DNA of 64,000 nucleotides from CAVQGZ01 sp964356295. GTDB lineage: Bacteria > Actinomycetota > Actinomycetes > Jiangellales > Jiangellaceae. Positions 26,962-35,782 of this stretch are shown here, in pieces. The translations under genes and the position numbers were made by a program. Numbering within the stretch: position 1 is the stretch's first letter; each line of letters starts with the position of its first letter. Below the pieces are notes generated by a model, which saw nothing but the letters and a program-made list of their open reading frames with translations, was not told the origin of the DNA and searched no databases. The stretch spans positions 1-64,000 of the forward strand of contig CAYHHE010000001.1 of assembly GCA_964356295.1 (NCBI GenBank). Direction: 5' to 3'.

Positions 26962-28467
26962 TCATGGTGTGCCTGCGTCCGCGTCCAGCCACGGCAGCTC
27001 GCTCAGGTCGGACACGCTGCGGGGTGACCCGTTCTCGGTCCAGGTGAGCGCCGCGGTGCGAGATGCCACGTCGGCCGCCAGTCGCGCGGACTCCGATCCG
27101 TGCCGCCAGGTCATCACCAGCTCGGGTCCCTCCACGACCGCGGTCATCTCCCCCGCGAAGGCCGGATGGGTGCTGCGGAACCGGATGAGCCGGAGGAGGG
27201 CCGCCACGACCGGGCGCCGCAGGTTCGCGGCCACCTCGTCCGGGGAGTACACGTGACGGTTGACGTCGCGACCCACGTCGGTGCGCGCGAGCAGGTCCAT
27301 GTCGTTGGATCCGGCCAGCATCCCCACGTAGTAGACCTGCGGGATGCCAGGGGTGAAGAACTGCAGGGCGCGGGCGATCAGGTAGGCGCTGTCGTCCCGG
27401 CCCAGGGCGTCGTAGAAGGTGCAGTTCACCTGGTACAGGTCGACGTTGCTGGCCGCCGCGCCGGTCGCCTGGCGCGAGGTGCCGCCGCTGCCGGCGTGGA
27501 TGGCCTCGACCAGGCCATCGATCTGCGCGGGGCTGAGCAGGCCCGGCCTGGTCCTGTCCTGCGGGTCGGCGCCGACGTCGACGACCCCGATGCCGTCATG
27601 GGTGTCCAGGACGGTGACGGCGTTGCGTGGGCGCACCAGGAGCCAGGCGTGCAGCGGCTCGGCGTCCCCGGTGATCAGGGCGTGGAGCACCAGCGGGGGC
27701 AGGGCGAAGTCGTACACGAGGTCGACGCGGCGGGCGATGGCGACCTGCTGCTGGTAGTAGGAGTGCACCTCGACGAGCACCTGCAGGCCACGCTCGTGGC
27801 ACCAGCAGGCGATCTCGTCGATGAAGCCGAAGGTGTCCTCGGTCATGAACGACGTCGTCCCGGGGGTCTTGACCGCGTATCCCACCGCGTCCAGCCGCAC
27901 GGACGCTGCCCCGGCCCCGGCGATCCGATCGAGTACGGCCAGCAGGTACTCACGACCGGCGTCGCTGCGCACGTCGATGTCCACCTGGTGCGGGGTGAAC
28001 GTCGTCCAGACCAGTCGTCTGCTGCCGTCGGCCATCGCGAACGCGGTGAACGGCAGGCCGGGTCGTGGCCGGTACAGCGCCATCAGGTCCTGCTCGGTGG
28101 CGCCGTGCGGGAACACCGAGGAGAGGGTGAGGAACATGTCGGCGTAGCGGGAGGATGCGCCGTTGGACAGCCAGTCGGTGAACTGCGGCGAGCGGGCCGA
28201 GACGTGGTTGACGATCACGTCGATCATCACGTCGAGGTCGGCGGCCACGTCCGCTACGTCCGCCCAGGTTCCCAGTCGCTGGTCGACCGCGGTGTGGTCG
28301 TCCGGGTCGAACCCGGCGTCCGCCGCGTCGAACGGGGTGAAGAACGGCAGCACGTGCACCCCGCCGAACAGGCCGGCGAGCGAGCCGCGCAGCAGACGAG
28401 CCAGACCCGGGAGGTCACCGGCGAGCCGGTCGGCGTAGGTGATGAGCTGCACCTGGTTGCGCAACAC
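26962..28467 (-). CDS. sucrose phosphorylase-family GH13 enzyme
   Basis: A 501-residue GH13 subfamily 18 enzyme, which phosphorolyses sucrose or glucosyl-glycerol/glycerate compounds. The opening LRNQVQLITYADRLAGDL and GLFGGVHVLPFF are diagnostic. Catalytic residues fall at the positions of the Bifidobacterium enzyme: nucleophile Asp193 (VRLDAVG), acid/base Glu233 (VLVEVHSYY) and stabiliser Asp291 (LDTHDGIG). Start is the GTG behind GGCAGGAGGACTC; twelve further codons upstream are open but lack a ribosome site. Given the GH63-like gene nearby, a glucosylglycerate-type substrate is also possible. Confidence 0.88.
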   Translation of the reverse strand: MLRNQVQLITYADRLAGDLPGLARLLRGSLAGLFGGVHVLPFFTPFDAADAGFDPDDHTAVDQRLGTWADVADVAADLDVMIDVIVNHVSARSPQFTDWLSNGASSRYADMFLTLSSVFPHGATEQDLMALYRPRPGLPFTAFAMADGSRRLVWTTFTPHQVDIDVRSDAGREYLLAVLDRIAGAGAASVRLDAVGYAVKTPGTTSFMTEDTFGFIDEIACWCHERGLQVLVEVHSYYQQQVAIARRVDLVYDFALPPLVLHALITGDAEPLHAWLLVRPRNAVTVLDTHDGIGVVDVGADPQDRTRPGLLSPAQIDGLVEAIHAGSGGTSRQATGAAASNVDLYQVNCTFYDALGRDDSAYLIARALQFFTPGIPQVYYVGMLAGSNDMDLLARTDVGRDVNRHVYSPDEVAANLRRPVVAALLRLIRFRSTHPAFAGEMTAVVEGPELVMTWRHGSESARLAADVASRTAALTWTENGSPRSVSDLSELPWLDADAGTP

Positions 28468-28748
28468 GAGTCCTCCTGCCGCGTGTCCCGGGATGCTAGG
28501 CATACCACAGCGAACGATGGTCCCCTCGTCCGACTTGGCGGGATACGGGACGAGTCAGCCATGGCCCTCAGGCGGGCATCGTCCCGTTCGGCCCTGTCCG
28601 CTTCGGTGCGGCCGGCTCCGCGACGCTGTTCGCCCTGGACACCGTCGCCAAGGTCGTCATCGTCCAGCTCAAGGTGGTCGTGGGGACTCGGCTGGTGTAG
28701 CACCGCGCGTCGACACGCGGTCTGCAGAGGCCTCGCGCCCGGGGTTCG
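28468..28748. other. 281-bp intergenic stretch with a weak coding-like tail
   Basis: Holds the ribosome site and presumably the promoter of the sucrose phosphorylase-type gene. On the plus strand, the frame ending at TAG 28698-28700 reads QAGIVPFGPVRFGAAGSATL then FALDTVAKVVIVQLKVVVGTRLV with GC-rich third positions; it may be the tail of a degraded membrane-protein gene, but has no supported start. No hairpin or RNA recognised. Confidence 0.3.
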
Positions 28749-29708
28749 CTAGGCCTGTCCGCGGGTGCGGAACCGCAGTGCAGTCGCCTGTTGGACCACC
28801 CGCACAGACCGCAGCGACCGGTGGACCAGGCTCTCGTCCTCGCGGGTCATCCGGGTGCGCGGCACGGTGTCGTCGATGGGTTGCCCCCGCTGCGCGTCGT
28901 CCAGCTGCTGGTGAAGACGCAGTCGAGTGAGCACGGTGTATGCCGAGACCAGCTCGTGCACCGAGTCCGATGACAGCTGGGACGACTGCTCCGCTGCCTG
29001 AAGGCGCGCAGTCGTGGAGGGGGTCATCGTGCCCGCGGCCAGACCGTACAGCCGTGACAGCATGACCAGCGGCGCCAGGGCGCCCTTCTTGGTGTCGAAG
29101 CGGCCCGAGACCAGCCGCATGCGCCCGAACGGCGTCAGCCCGACCGGGAACGTCACCGCGGCCCGGGCCAACCCCTGCAGCAGCCGTGCCGACGCGGCGG
29201 CACGGAGCAACGTCTCCAGGAGATCACCGGTGTCCAGCATGCCGTGGATGGGTCGCAGATCCAGGAAGACGCTGGCATCGATCAGCGCCTGCGGGGTCGG
29301 GTCCGCGAACCGGTTCTGCAGGCTCGACCGCCAGTCGGCGAGACTGTGGCACCAGGTCGTCGCCATGTAGTTGCCGTCGCAGCGACGCAGCCCTGCGGAC
29401 TGCAGGTCCGCCACTACACGCTCGGCGAGCCGTCGACCGAACTCGATCGCGTCGGGCGAGCCGTCGGCCAGGACGATCGCGTTGTCCTGGTCACTTGCCA
29501 GCGACAACTCGCGACGGGCATGAGATCCGAGTGAGAGCCACGCATAGTCGGTCGGAGGCGAGCCGAGCTCATGCTCGGCGCGGGCGATCGACTGGCGAGT
29601 GATGTCGTCGTAGTAGTCGGCGAGCCCGGCCGCCGCGAGGGGTGCCGGTCTCTCGGTGGCCAGCCGCCCGGCCTCCTGCAACGTCGTCGCGAACGACAGG
29701 CCGGTCAC
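28749..29708 (-). CDS. DUF294-type nucleotidyltransferase-like protein
   Basis: A 319-residue soluble protein with an N-terminal nucleotidyltransferase-like domain (LGSHARRELSLASDQDNAIV, the GS...DxD pattern of PII-uridylyltransferase relatives) and a C-terminal DUF294_C helical domain (FDTKKGALAPLVMLSRLYGL...LRLHQQLDDAQRG). Many relatives carry cyclic-nucleotide and CBS domains in front; they are absent here. Start is the GTG behind AACGGAGGCACGGCGGCC; 48 upstream open codons are low-quality. Target of the presumed nucleotidyl transfer is unknown. Signalling role inferred. Confidence 0.78.
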   Translation of the reverse strand: MTGLSFATTLQEAGRLATERPAPLAAAGLADYYDDITRQSIARAEHELGSPPTDYAWLSLGSHARRELSLASDQDNAIVLADGSPDAIEFGRRLAERVVADLQSAGLRRCDGNYMATTWCHSLADWRSSLQNRFADPTPQALIDASVFLDLRPIHGMLDTGDLLETLLRAAASARLLQGLARAAVTFPVGLTPFGRMRLVSGRFDTKKGALAPLVMLSRLYGLAAGTMTPSTTARLQAAEQSSQLSSDSVHELVSAYTVLTRLRLHQQLDDAQRGQPIDDTVPRTRMTREDESLVHRSLRSVRVVQQATALRFRTRGQA

Positions 29709-29957
29709 GGCCGCCGTGCCTCCGTTCCTCGCCTCACCAGGCCTGTCACCAGGCCATGATCCCTGCTCGACCCACCATCGTCCAGGCTGCGATGCAGCCG
29801 GGCAGCGCGGCTCGGCACGTCCGATGCGACAGCCCCCTCCGAGGGGTGCCACTCGCGCCGCCTAGCCGTCTGGTGCCGCGGTGTGGCATTCTGGGCGACG
29901 CCGGGATACCGAGTCTGAGGCCGTTGGGGAAGACGTCCCTCAGACGAAGGAGGACCG

Positions 29958-30452
29958 GTGGTGACTCGTGGAGTGTTGTTCGTCCACGCCGCTACGTCGG
30001 CGCTGTGCCCGCATGTCGAGTGGGCCGTCGCCGGCGTCCTTGGCGTGTCCTTACCCATGCAGTGGACGCCACAGCCGGTGGCGCCGGGCACCTTCCGCAC
30101 CGAGGTGTCCTGGCAGGGCCCGGTCGGCACGGCAGCGGCGCTGACGTCCGCCCTTCGCGGGTGGCAGCACGTGCGCTTCGAGGTCACCGAGGAGCCCACC
30201 GCGAGCTCTGAGGGCGCGAGGTACTGCTTCACCCCCTCATTGGGGGTGTTCCACGCAACCACTGGGCTGCACGGTGACATCCTCGTCCGCGAGGACCGGC
30301 TGCGGGCGGCCATGGCCCGGGTGCGCGCCGGCAGCTCGGAGGCTGGCGAGGAGATCGACACTCTGCTCGGCAAGGCCTGGGACGACGAGCTCGAACCGTT
30401 CCGGCACGCCGGCGACGGGACGCCGGTGCGCTGGCTGCACGAGGTGGGCTGA
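29958..30452 (+). CDS. DUF3145 family protein
   Basis: A 164-residue conserved actinobacterial protein: begins TRGVLFVHAATSALCPHVEW, contains FTPSLGVFHATTGLHGDILV and ends with PFRHAGDGTPVRWLHEVG. This family sits next to fabF in many actinomycetes, including Streptomyces, but its function is unknown; a link to fatty-acid synthesis is inferred from that position. GTG start behind AAGGAGGACCG. It converges on fabF, 18 bp away. The 249 bp upstream (29709-29957) must contain divergent promoters; none is clear to the eye. Confidence 0.88.
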   Translation: MVTRGVLFVHAATSALCPHVEWAVAGVLGVSLPMQWTPQPVAPGTFRTEVSWQGPVGTAAALTSALRGWQHVRFEVTEEPTASSEGARYCFTPSLGVFHATTGLHGDILVREDRLRAAMARVRAGSSEAGEEIDTLLGKAWDDELEPFRHAGDGTPVRWLHEVG

Positions 30453-30470
30453 GCCCGTTGCGGCACCCGG

Positions 30471-31736
30471 TCAGGCGGTGCGGAACGCCAGGGCGACGTT
30501 GTGCCCGCCGAACCCGAAGGAGTTGCTTACCGCCGCCAGGTCGCCCTCACCCAGAGCCCGAGGCGTGCCAGTGACCACGTCAAGGTGCACCTCGTCGTCG
30601 GGGTCCTCCAGGTTGATGGTCGGGGGGGCGGTGCGTTCGGTGAGCGCCAGCACCGTCGCGACCGCCTCGACCGCTCCAGCGGCGCCGAGGAGGTGGCCGG
30701 TCATCGACTTCGTGGCCGACACGGCCACCTCGTCGGTGGCATCGCCCAGGCAGGAGCGGATGGCCAGCGACTCCGCCACGTCGCCTTGCGGGGTGGAGGT
30801 GGCGTGGGCGTTGAGGTGTCGGATGTCCCGCGGCGCCAGGTCGGCGTCGGCCAGGGCATCCACCATCGCCTGGGCGGCACCCGCACCGACCGGGTCGGGC
30901 TGGGCGATGTGGTGGGCGTCCGATGTCATCCCGACGCCGGCCACCTCGGCGTACACCCGGGCGCCTCGACCTGCGGCGTGCTCGGCCGACTCCAGCACGA
31001 GCACACCCGCACCCTCCCCGTAGACGAAGCCGTCGCGACCCTTGTCGTAGGGACGGCTGGCCCGTTCCGGCTCGTCGTTGCGGCGCGACAGCGCCTGCAT
31101 GTTCGCGAACGCAGCGATCGGAAGCGGATGGATCGCGGCTTCGGTGCCGCCGCAGACGACGATGTCGGCCCGCCCGCTGCGGATCATCTGAAGACCCTGA
31201 CCGATCGCCTCGGCTCCGGACGCGCACGCGCTGATCGGGGTGTGCACTCCGGCGCGCGCGACGAGCTCGAGCGCGATAGCAGCAGCGGGGCCGTTCGGCA
31301 TCAGCATCGGGATCGCCAGCGGTGAGACCCGCCGGGCGCCCTTCTCGCGCAGCGCGTCGTAGTTGGCCAGCGTGGTCAGCACCCCGCCGATCCCGGTGCC
31401 GACGACGACCCCGAGCCGGTCGGGGTCCATCCGGCCCGAGTAGTCCTCGTCGGCAGGGCTGGGAAGGCCGGCGTCCGCCCATGCCTCCCGGGCGGCGATC
31501 AGCGCCAGCTGCGCGGTCCGGTCGAGCCGCCGGGCCTCCACCCGGTCGAGCACGTCGAGCGGGTCGACCGCCACAGGGGCGCAGATGTGCACCGGCAGGA
31601 TCGCCACCCACTCCTCGGGCAGCCGGCGCACCCCGGACCTCCCGGCGAGCATGCCGGCCCAGGTAGACCGGGCGTCCCCGCCCAGCGGGGTCGTGGCGCC
31701 CAGCCCGGTGACGACGACACCGCGCGCGGAGACCAC
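30471..31736 (-). CDS. fabF: 3-oxoacyl-[acyl-carrier-protein] synthase II
   Basis: A 421-residue condensing enzyme that elongates acyl-ACP with malonyl-ACP in type II fatty-acid synthesis. The Cys171 (PISACASGAEAI), His311 (NAHATSTPQGD) and His348 (SMTGHLLGAAG) triad is complete, and the C-terminus NSFGFGGHNVALAFR is typical. GTG start, 3 bp behind the acpP stop. Last gene of the fasR-fabD-fabH-acpP-fabF unit. Confidence 0.96.
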   Translation of the reverse strand: MVSARGVVVTGLGATTPLGGDARSTWAGMLAGRSGVRRLPEEWVAILPVHICAPVAVDPLDVLDRVEARRLDRTAQLALIAAREAWADAGLPSPADEDYSGRMDPDRLGVVVGTGIGGVLTTLANYDALREKGARRVSPLAIPMLMPNGPAAAIALELVARAGVHTPISACASGAEAIGQGLQMIRSGRADIVVCGGTEAAIHPLPIAAFANMQALSRRNDEPERASRPYDKGRDGFVYGEGAGVLVLESAEHAAGRGARVYAEVAGVGMTSDAHHIAQPDPVGAGAAQAMVDALADADLAPRDIRHLNAHATSTPQGDVAESLAIRSCLGDATDEVAVSATKSMTGHLLGAAGAVEAVATVLALTERTAPPTINLEDPDDEVHLDVVTGTPRALGEGDLAAVSNSFGFGGHNVALAFRTA

Positions 31737-31739
31737 GCC

Positions 31740-31985
31740 TCAGGCCACCGAGCGCTCGATGTAGGCAACCGCGTCGCCGACGGTCCGCAGGCCCTTGACG
31801 TCGTCGTCAGGGATCTGGACACCGAAGCGCTCCTCGGCCGCCACGACCACCTCGACCATGGAAAGGGAGTCCACGTCCAGGTCGTCGGTGAACGACTTCT
31901 CCAGCTGGATGTCCTCGGTGGGGATGCCGGCGATCTCGTTGACGATCTCGGCGAGACCAGCGCGGATCTCCTCGGTGGTGGCCAT
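31740..31985 (-). CDS. acpP: acyl carrier protein
   Basis: An 81-residue acidic four-helix carrier protein. The phosphopantetheine attachment Ser40 is in DLDVDSLSMVEVV. It carries the growing acyl chain between FabD, FabH and FabF. It lies in the expected place between fabH (49 bp upstream) and fabF (3 bp downstream). ATG start behind CAGGAGGTAACCCAC. Confidence 0.97.
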   Translation of the reverse strand: MATTEEIRAGLAEIVNEIAGIPTEDIQLEKSFTDDLDVDSLSMVEVVVAAEERFGVQIPDDDVKGLRTVGDAVAYIERSVA

Positions 31986-32034
31986 GTGGGTTACCTCCTG
32001 GGGGTGGGTGGGACAACAGGCCGAGGGTATGCGA

Positions 32035-33042
32035 TCAGGGGACGCGGACGACCTGAGCGGCGTAGACGAGTCCGGCGCCGAACCCGATGGTCAGAGCCAG
32101 GTCACCGCTGGACAGCTCGCCGTCGGCGATCATCCGGTCCAGGGCGAGCGGGATCGACGCAGCCGACGTGTTGCCTTGGTGAACGATGTCACGCGCGATG
32201 GCGACGTGGTCCGGGAGCTTGAGGGCACGGGCCATGGCATCGGTGATCCGCATGTTGGCCTGGTGCGGGACGAAGGCGGCCAGGTCGTCCAGGGCGATGC
32301 CCGCGGCTTCGAGCGCCTGCCTGGCCGCCTTGGCCATCTCGAAGGCGGCCCACCGGAACACCGGGTTGCCGTCCATCTCGATGTACGGCCAGCGGGGGCC
32401 GCCGGGCTGGGCGAATGCCTCGTCCCATGGGTGGTCCTGGCGGATCAGCGCGATCCCGGAGGTGTCCGAGCCCCAGACCACCGGCCCGATCCCCGACTGC
32501 TCGGACGGGCCGACGACGACGGCCCCCGCCCCGTCACCGAAGATGAACGCGGTCGCGCGGTCGTCCCGGTTCAGGAACGTGCTGAGCTTCTCCACACCGA
32601 TGACCAGGACGTGGCGCGCGCTGCCCCCGCGGACCATGTCCGAGGCCAGGGCGACCCCGTGGCAGAACCCGGCGCACGCCGCCCCGACGTCGAAGGCGGC
32701 CGCGCCTGCCGTGCCGATCCGCAGCTCGACCTCAGGGGCGACCGACGGGGTCTGGTTCAGCCCGGTGGAGGTGGCCACGATGATCACGTCGACCTCGGAC
32801 GGGGTCAGGCCGGCGTGCGCCAGCGCCTTTCCTGCCGCCTCGGCACCCATGTCTGCGACCGTCTCGTCGTCCCTGGCGAAGCGCCGGTCCTCGATTCCGG
32901 ACCGGCTGCGGATCCACTCGTCGCTGGAGTCGATGCGTTCGAGGATCTCGGCGTTGCCGACCACACGCTCGGGGCGGTAGGCCCCCAGCCCCAGGATGGT
33001 GGCCTCGGGGCCGCGGGCGGCGGCACGGATCGAAGGGGTCAT
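32035..33042 (-). CDS. fabH: 3-oxoacyl-[acyl-carrier-protein] synthase III
   Basis: A 335-residue KAS III that starts fatty-acid chains from acyl-CoA and malonyl-ACP; in actinomycetes often with branched primers. Catalytic Cys123 (AACAGFCHG), His260 (VPHQANMRI) and Asn291 (HQGNTSAAS) are present. The ATG overlaps the fabD stop by 4 bp (ATGA); the frame is open farther upstream inside fabD, but the family N-terminus ILGLGAYRPERVVGN supports this start. Confidence 0.96.
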   Translation of the reverse strand: MTPSIRAAARGPEATILGLGAYRPERVVGNAEILERIDSSDEWIRSRSGIEDRRFARDDETVADMGAEAAGKALAHAGLTPSEVDVIIVATSTGLNQTPSVAPEVELRIGTAGAAAFDVGAACAGFCHGVALASDMVRGGSARHVLVIGVEKLSTFLNRDDRATAFIFGDGAGAVVVGPSEQSGIGPVVWGSDTSGIALIRQDHPWDEAFAQPGGPRWPYIEMDGNPVFRWAAFEMAKAARQALEAAGIALDDLAAFVPHQANMRITDAMARALKLPDHVAIARDIVHQGNTSAASIPLALDRMIADGELSSGDLALTIGFGAGLVYAAQVVRVP

Positions 33043-33974
33043 GCCGGGGCCTCCGAGTGGTCGGTGAGGAACGCTCGTGCGTCGTCGAGCTGGTCCGGGG
33101 TGCGCAGGGCGAACGTCGCGACGCCCGGCAGCGTGCGCCGTGCGAGACCGGTGAGCGGTCCGGCAGGCGCGAGCTCGAGAACGCCGGTGACACCCAGCCC
33201 CGCCAGGGTGGCCTGGCATGCGTCCCAGCAGACCGGAGCCGACACCTGCTCGACGAGCCGGGTGAGCATGCCACGTCCAGTGGCGACCACCGACCCGTCA
33301 CGGTTGGACAGCAGCCGGCAAGTGGGATCGGTGACCGCCATCCCGCCCACGAGTGCCCGCAGCCGGTCCATTGCGGGGGCCATGTGGTCGGTATGGAACG
33401 CACCGGCCACGTCGAGCGGACGCAGCCTGGCAGCCGGGGGCGGGTTCTCCGCCAGCACCTGGAGCTGCTCGAGGGTGCCGGCGGCCACCACCTGCCCGGC
33501 GCCGTTGACGTTGGCGGCGGTCAGGCCGGTGCGCTCCAGGGCGGCGAAGACCTCGTCCGGGTCCCCGCCGAGCACGGCGGTCATCCCGGTGGGCGTGGCG
33601 GCCGCGGCCTGCGCCATCGCCCGGCCGCGCTCGCGGGCCAGCACCATCGCCTGCTCCGCGGTGAGCACACCCGCCACGACGCTCGCGGTGAGCTCCCCGA
33701 CGGAGTGTCCGGCGGCGACATCCACCGAGAATGCGCGGGACTGCTCGGCGAGCAGCTGCTCGAGCGCGACCAGGCCTGCGGCCACGAGCAGCGGCTGCGC
33801 CACGGCGGTGTCCCGGATGGTGTCGGCGTCCGCGGTGGTGCCCAGTGCCATCAGGTCGAGGTCGGCGGCAGCGGAGAACCACGTCAGTCGTTCCGGCACT
33901 CGGGGGAGCTCGAGCCAAGCAGTGAGCATGCCCGGGGCCTGGGCGCCCTGACCGGGTGCGACGACCGCCAGCAT
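33039..33974 (-). CDS. fabD: malonyl-CoA:ACP transacylase
   Basis: A 311-residue acyltransferase loading malonyl units onto AcpP. N-terminal PGQGAQ, nucleophile Ser91 in AAGHSVGELTAS, active-site His in GAFHTDHM. First fab gene, only 19 bp behind the fasR stop, so it is probably co-transcribed with its regulator. Its ribosome site is part of a short hairpin (see 33975-33990). Confidence 0.95.
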   Translation of the reverse strand: MLAVVAPGQGAQAPGMLTAWLELPRVPERLTWFSAAADLDLMALGTTADADTIRDTAVAQPLLVAAGLVALEQLLAEQSRAFSVDVAAGHSVGELTASVVAGVLTAEQAMVLARERGRAMAQAAAATPTGMTAVLGGDPDEVFAALERTGLTAANVNGAGQVVAAGTLEQLQVLAENPPPAARLRPLDVAGAFHTDHMAPAMDRLRALVGGMAVTDPTCRLLSNRDGSVVATGRGMLTRLVEQVSAPVCWDACQATLAGLGVTGVLELAPAGPLTGLARRTLPGVATFALRTPDQLDDARAFLTDHSEAPA

Positions 33975-33990
33975 GGAGCAAGCCTGCTCC
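33975..33990 (-). promoter_or_regulatory. hairpin holding the fabD ribosome binding site
   Basis: Read on the minus strand, GGAGCA-GGCT-TGCTCC is immediately followed by the fabD ATG. The GGAG Shine-Dalgarno lies in the 6-bp stem, which could restrain translation initiation. The stem is short and the effect is inferred. Confidence 0.4.
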
Positions 33991-33993
33991 GTC

Positions 33994-35283
33994 CTAGCCG
34001 GTGCGGGGGGATCGGCGGCTACGAAGTTCTTCCCCGGGTTCTTGTAGGACCCCTACAACCCCACCCGGTCCGCCCGCGGTCCCGCCGACCCGCTCCGGCT
34101 CGACGAGTCGGCCAAGGGTGAGAGCCACCCGCAGGACGAACAAGCCGCGGGGATCGCTCGGTGACCACCCGGTGAGCTCGTGCACCCGGCGCAGCCGGTA
34201 CCGGACGGTGTTCGGATGCACCAGCAGCCGACGCGAGGTCGCCTCGATGGACGACCCCGTGCTCAGGTAGGCCTCCACGGTGTCCATCAGGGCACCGCGG
34301 TCGTCGGCGAGGGGACCGAACACGTCGGTCACCAGAGTGCGCCTGGCGTGCCCGTCGCCGGCCAGAGCCCGCTCGGGGAGCAGGGCGTCGGTCGCCACCG
34401 GACGTGGCGCGTCGGCCCAGCCGGGGGCCGCGCGCAGCCCGGCCAGCGCTCGGCGTGCCGATGCGCCCGTCGAGCCCAGGGTCTGCGCGGCCGGACCGAC
34501 GACGACCGGTCCCGGGCCGAAGGCGTCGGCCACCGAGCGGGCCGCAGCGACCGGGTCGCCGACCTGGTCCAGCAGCACCACCAGGCGTTCCCCGTGCACA
34601 CCGACCAGCGCGGAGTGGCCCGCGGCCCGCGCCGCGGTGCGGATCTCGTCCACCACGGTCTCCGGATCCCGGGGCCGTGGGGCCGCCCCCACCACGACCG
34701 TCAGCGCCCCGCGCCCCGGCCACCGCAGCGCCGCCGCCTGCGAGAGGACCGCCTCGTCGATCTCGTTGCGCAGCACCGAGTCGACCACGAGAGCCTCGAG
34801 TCGTGCGTCCCACGCGCCGCGGTCCTCCGCCGCACGCGCGTACACGGTGGCGGCCGCGAAGGCGACCTCGCGCGAGTACCGCAGCATCGCCTCGTGGACG
34901 TCGGGCGCAGCCTGCGGGCCGACGACGTCCTCCAGCGACTCCTCGACCGCGTCGAGGGCCACCCTGGTCATCTGCACCACCCGTTCCAGGCGGATGGCCC
35001 GGATGAGCTCCGGTGGGGCCGCGCCGAACACCTCGGCCGAGACGGCCTTGTGCCGCCGGGGGTCGCGGTACCACGCGGCGAACGCCACGATCGCCGACTG
35101 GAGGATCACGCCAACCCATGACCGCAGCTCGGCGGGCATCGACCGGTACCAGGAGAGCCGCTCGTTCAGCCGTGCCAGGCCCCGGGTGGACAGCTCCCCC
35201 GCTCCCCGTTCCAGCCTGCGGGCTGCCTCATCCGGGTCGAAGTCGCGCGCGGGCCCGCCCCCTTCGGCTCGGCCCCGCGGCAT
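33994..35283 (-). CDS. fasR: PucR-family regulator of fatty-acid synthesis, FasR
   Basis: A 429-residue regulator: N-terminal helical region (LARLNERLSWYRSMPAELRSW), central GGDEF-like CdaR/PucR region, and a C-terminal helix-turn-helix (SSIEATSRRLLVHPNTVRYR followed by LRRVHELTGW) with the PucR HTH_30 pattern. Its position directly before fabD matches Streptomyces coelicolor FasR, an activator of the fab operon. Start is the ATG of MPRGRAEGG at 35283; a TAGGGT box lies 7 nt upstream, suggesting a leaderless mRNA. The open frame far upstream is a shadow of hypA/hypB. Confidence 0.9.
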   Translation of the reverse strand: MPRGRAEGGGPARDFDPDEAARRLERGAGELSTRGLARLNERLSWYRSMPAELRSWVGVILQSAIVAFAAWYRDPRRHKAVSAEVFGAAPPELIRAIRLERVVQMTRVALDAVEESLEDVVGPQAAPDVHEAMLRYSREVAFAAATVYARAAEDRGAWDARLEALVVDSVLRNEIDEAVLSQAAALRWPGRGALTVVVGAAPRPRDPETVVDEIRTAARAAGHSALVGVHGERLVVLLDQVGDPVAAARSVADAFGPGPVVVGPAAQTLGSTGASARRALAGLRAAPGWADAPRPVATDALLPERALAGDGHARRTLVTDVFGPLADDRGALMDTVEAYLSTGSSIEATSRRLLVHPNTVRYRLRRVHELTGWSPSDPRGLFVLRVALTLGRLVEPERVGGTAGGPGGVVGVLQEPGEELRSRRSPRTG

Positions 35284-35290
35284 GCCCGCG

Positions 35291-35296
35291 ACCCTA
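35291..35296 (-). promoter_or_regulatory. candidate -10 box of fasR (leaderless)
   Basis: Minus-strand TAGGGT ends 7 nt before the fasR ATG, so transcription would begin at or next to the start codon. The 148-bp region 35284-35431 separates fasR from divergent hypA; no clear hypA promoter or Shine-Dalgarno is seen. Confidence 0.5.
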
Positions 35297-35431
35297 ACCC
35301 GCTGACGGGACCTTCGACCCGCCGAGGTGCGCACCCTCTTCAGGTACCGTCCCTCAACCGCACCGACCACCGGGGAGGATGGGCATGACCTTCGCACCAG
35401 CCGACCCCGCATCCCTGCAGGTTGGCCCGAC

Positions 35432-35782
35432 GTGCACGAGCTGTCGATAGCCCAGGCGATCGTCCACACGGTCGTCGAGGCGGTAGGGGACGTCCCGGTC
35501 GAGGCTGTCGAGGTGACGGTGGGAGCGCTGTCCGGGGTCGTGCCCAGCGCGCTGGAGTTCTGCTGGGAGATCGCCACGGACGCGACGACGCTTGCCGGGT
35601 CGTCGCTGGTGATCGAGTACGTGCCCACGACGATCTTCTGCGGCGGCTGCGACGCCCTCGTGCGACCAGAGGTGGGGTTCGTCTGCCCGACCTGCGGCGG
35701 ACTGTCGGGCGACCTGCGCTCCGGTCGCGAGCTCGAGGTGCGCGCCGCCCGGCTCAGGGACTCCGCGGAGGTCCGGCCGTGA
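35432..35782 (+). CDS. hypA: hydrogenase nickel incorporation protein HypA
   Basis: A 116-residue nickel metallochaperone for [NiFe]-hydrogenase. The canonical N-terminus MHELSIAQAIV, with the nickel-binding His2, is encoded from a GTG start; the zinc site is CGGC...CPTCG (FCGGCDALVRPEVGFVCPTC). The conserved family start fixes the GTG at 35432 although an upstream open frame exists. Its stop overlaps hypB by 4 bp. First gene of hypABFCD. Confidence 0.94.
   Translation: MHELSIAQAIVHTVVEAVGDVPVEAVEVTVGALSGVVPSALEFCWEIATDATTLAGSSLVIEYVPTTIFCGGCDALVRPEVGFVCPTCGGLSGDLRSGRELEVRAARLRDSAEVRP

Noticed and set aside
28563..28700. Independent small gene upstream of the sucrose phosphorylase-type gene
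   Set aside because: No start or ribosome site, family not recognised; mentioned only as a possible remnant.
33043..33219. N-terminal extension of FabH
   Set aside because: Open frame lies inside fabD; the ATGA overlap and family N-terminus fix the start at 33042.
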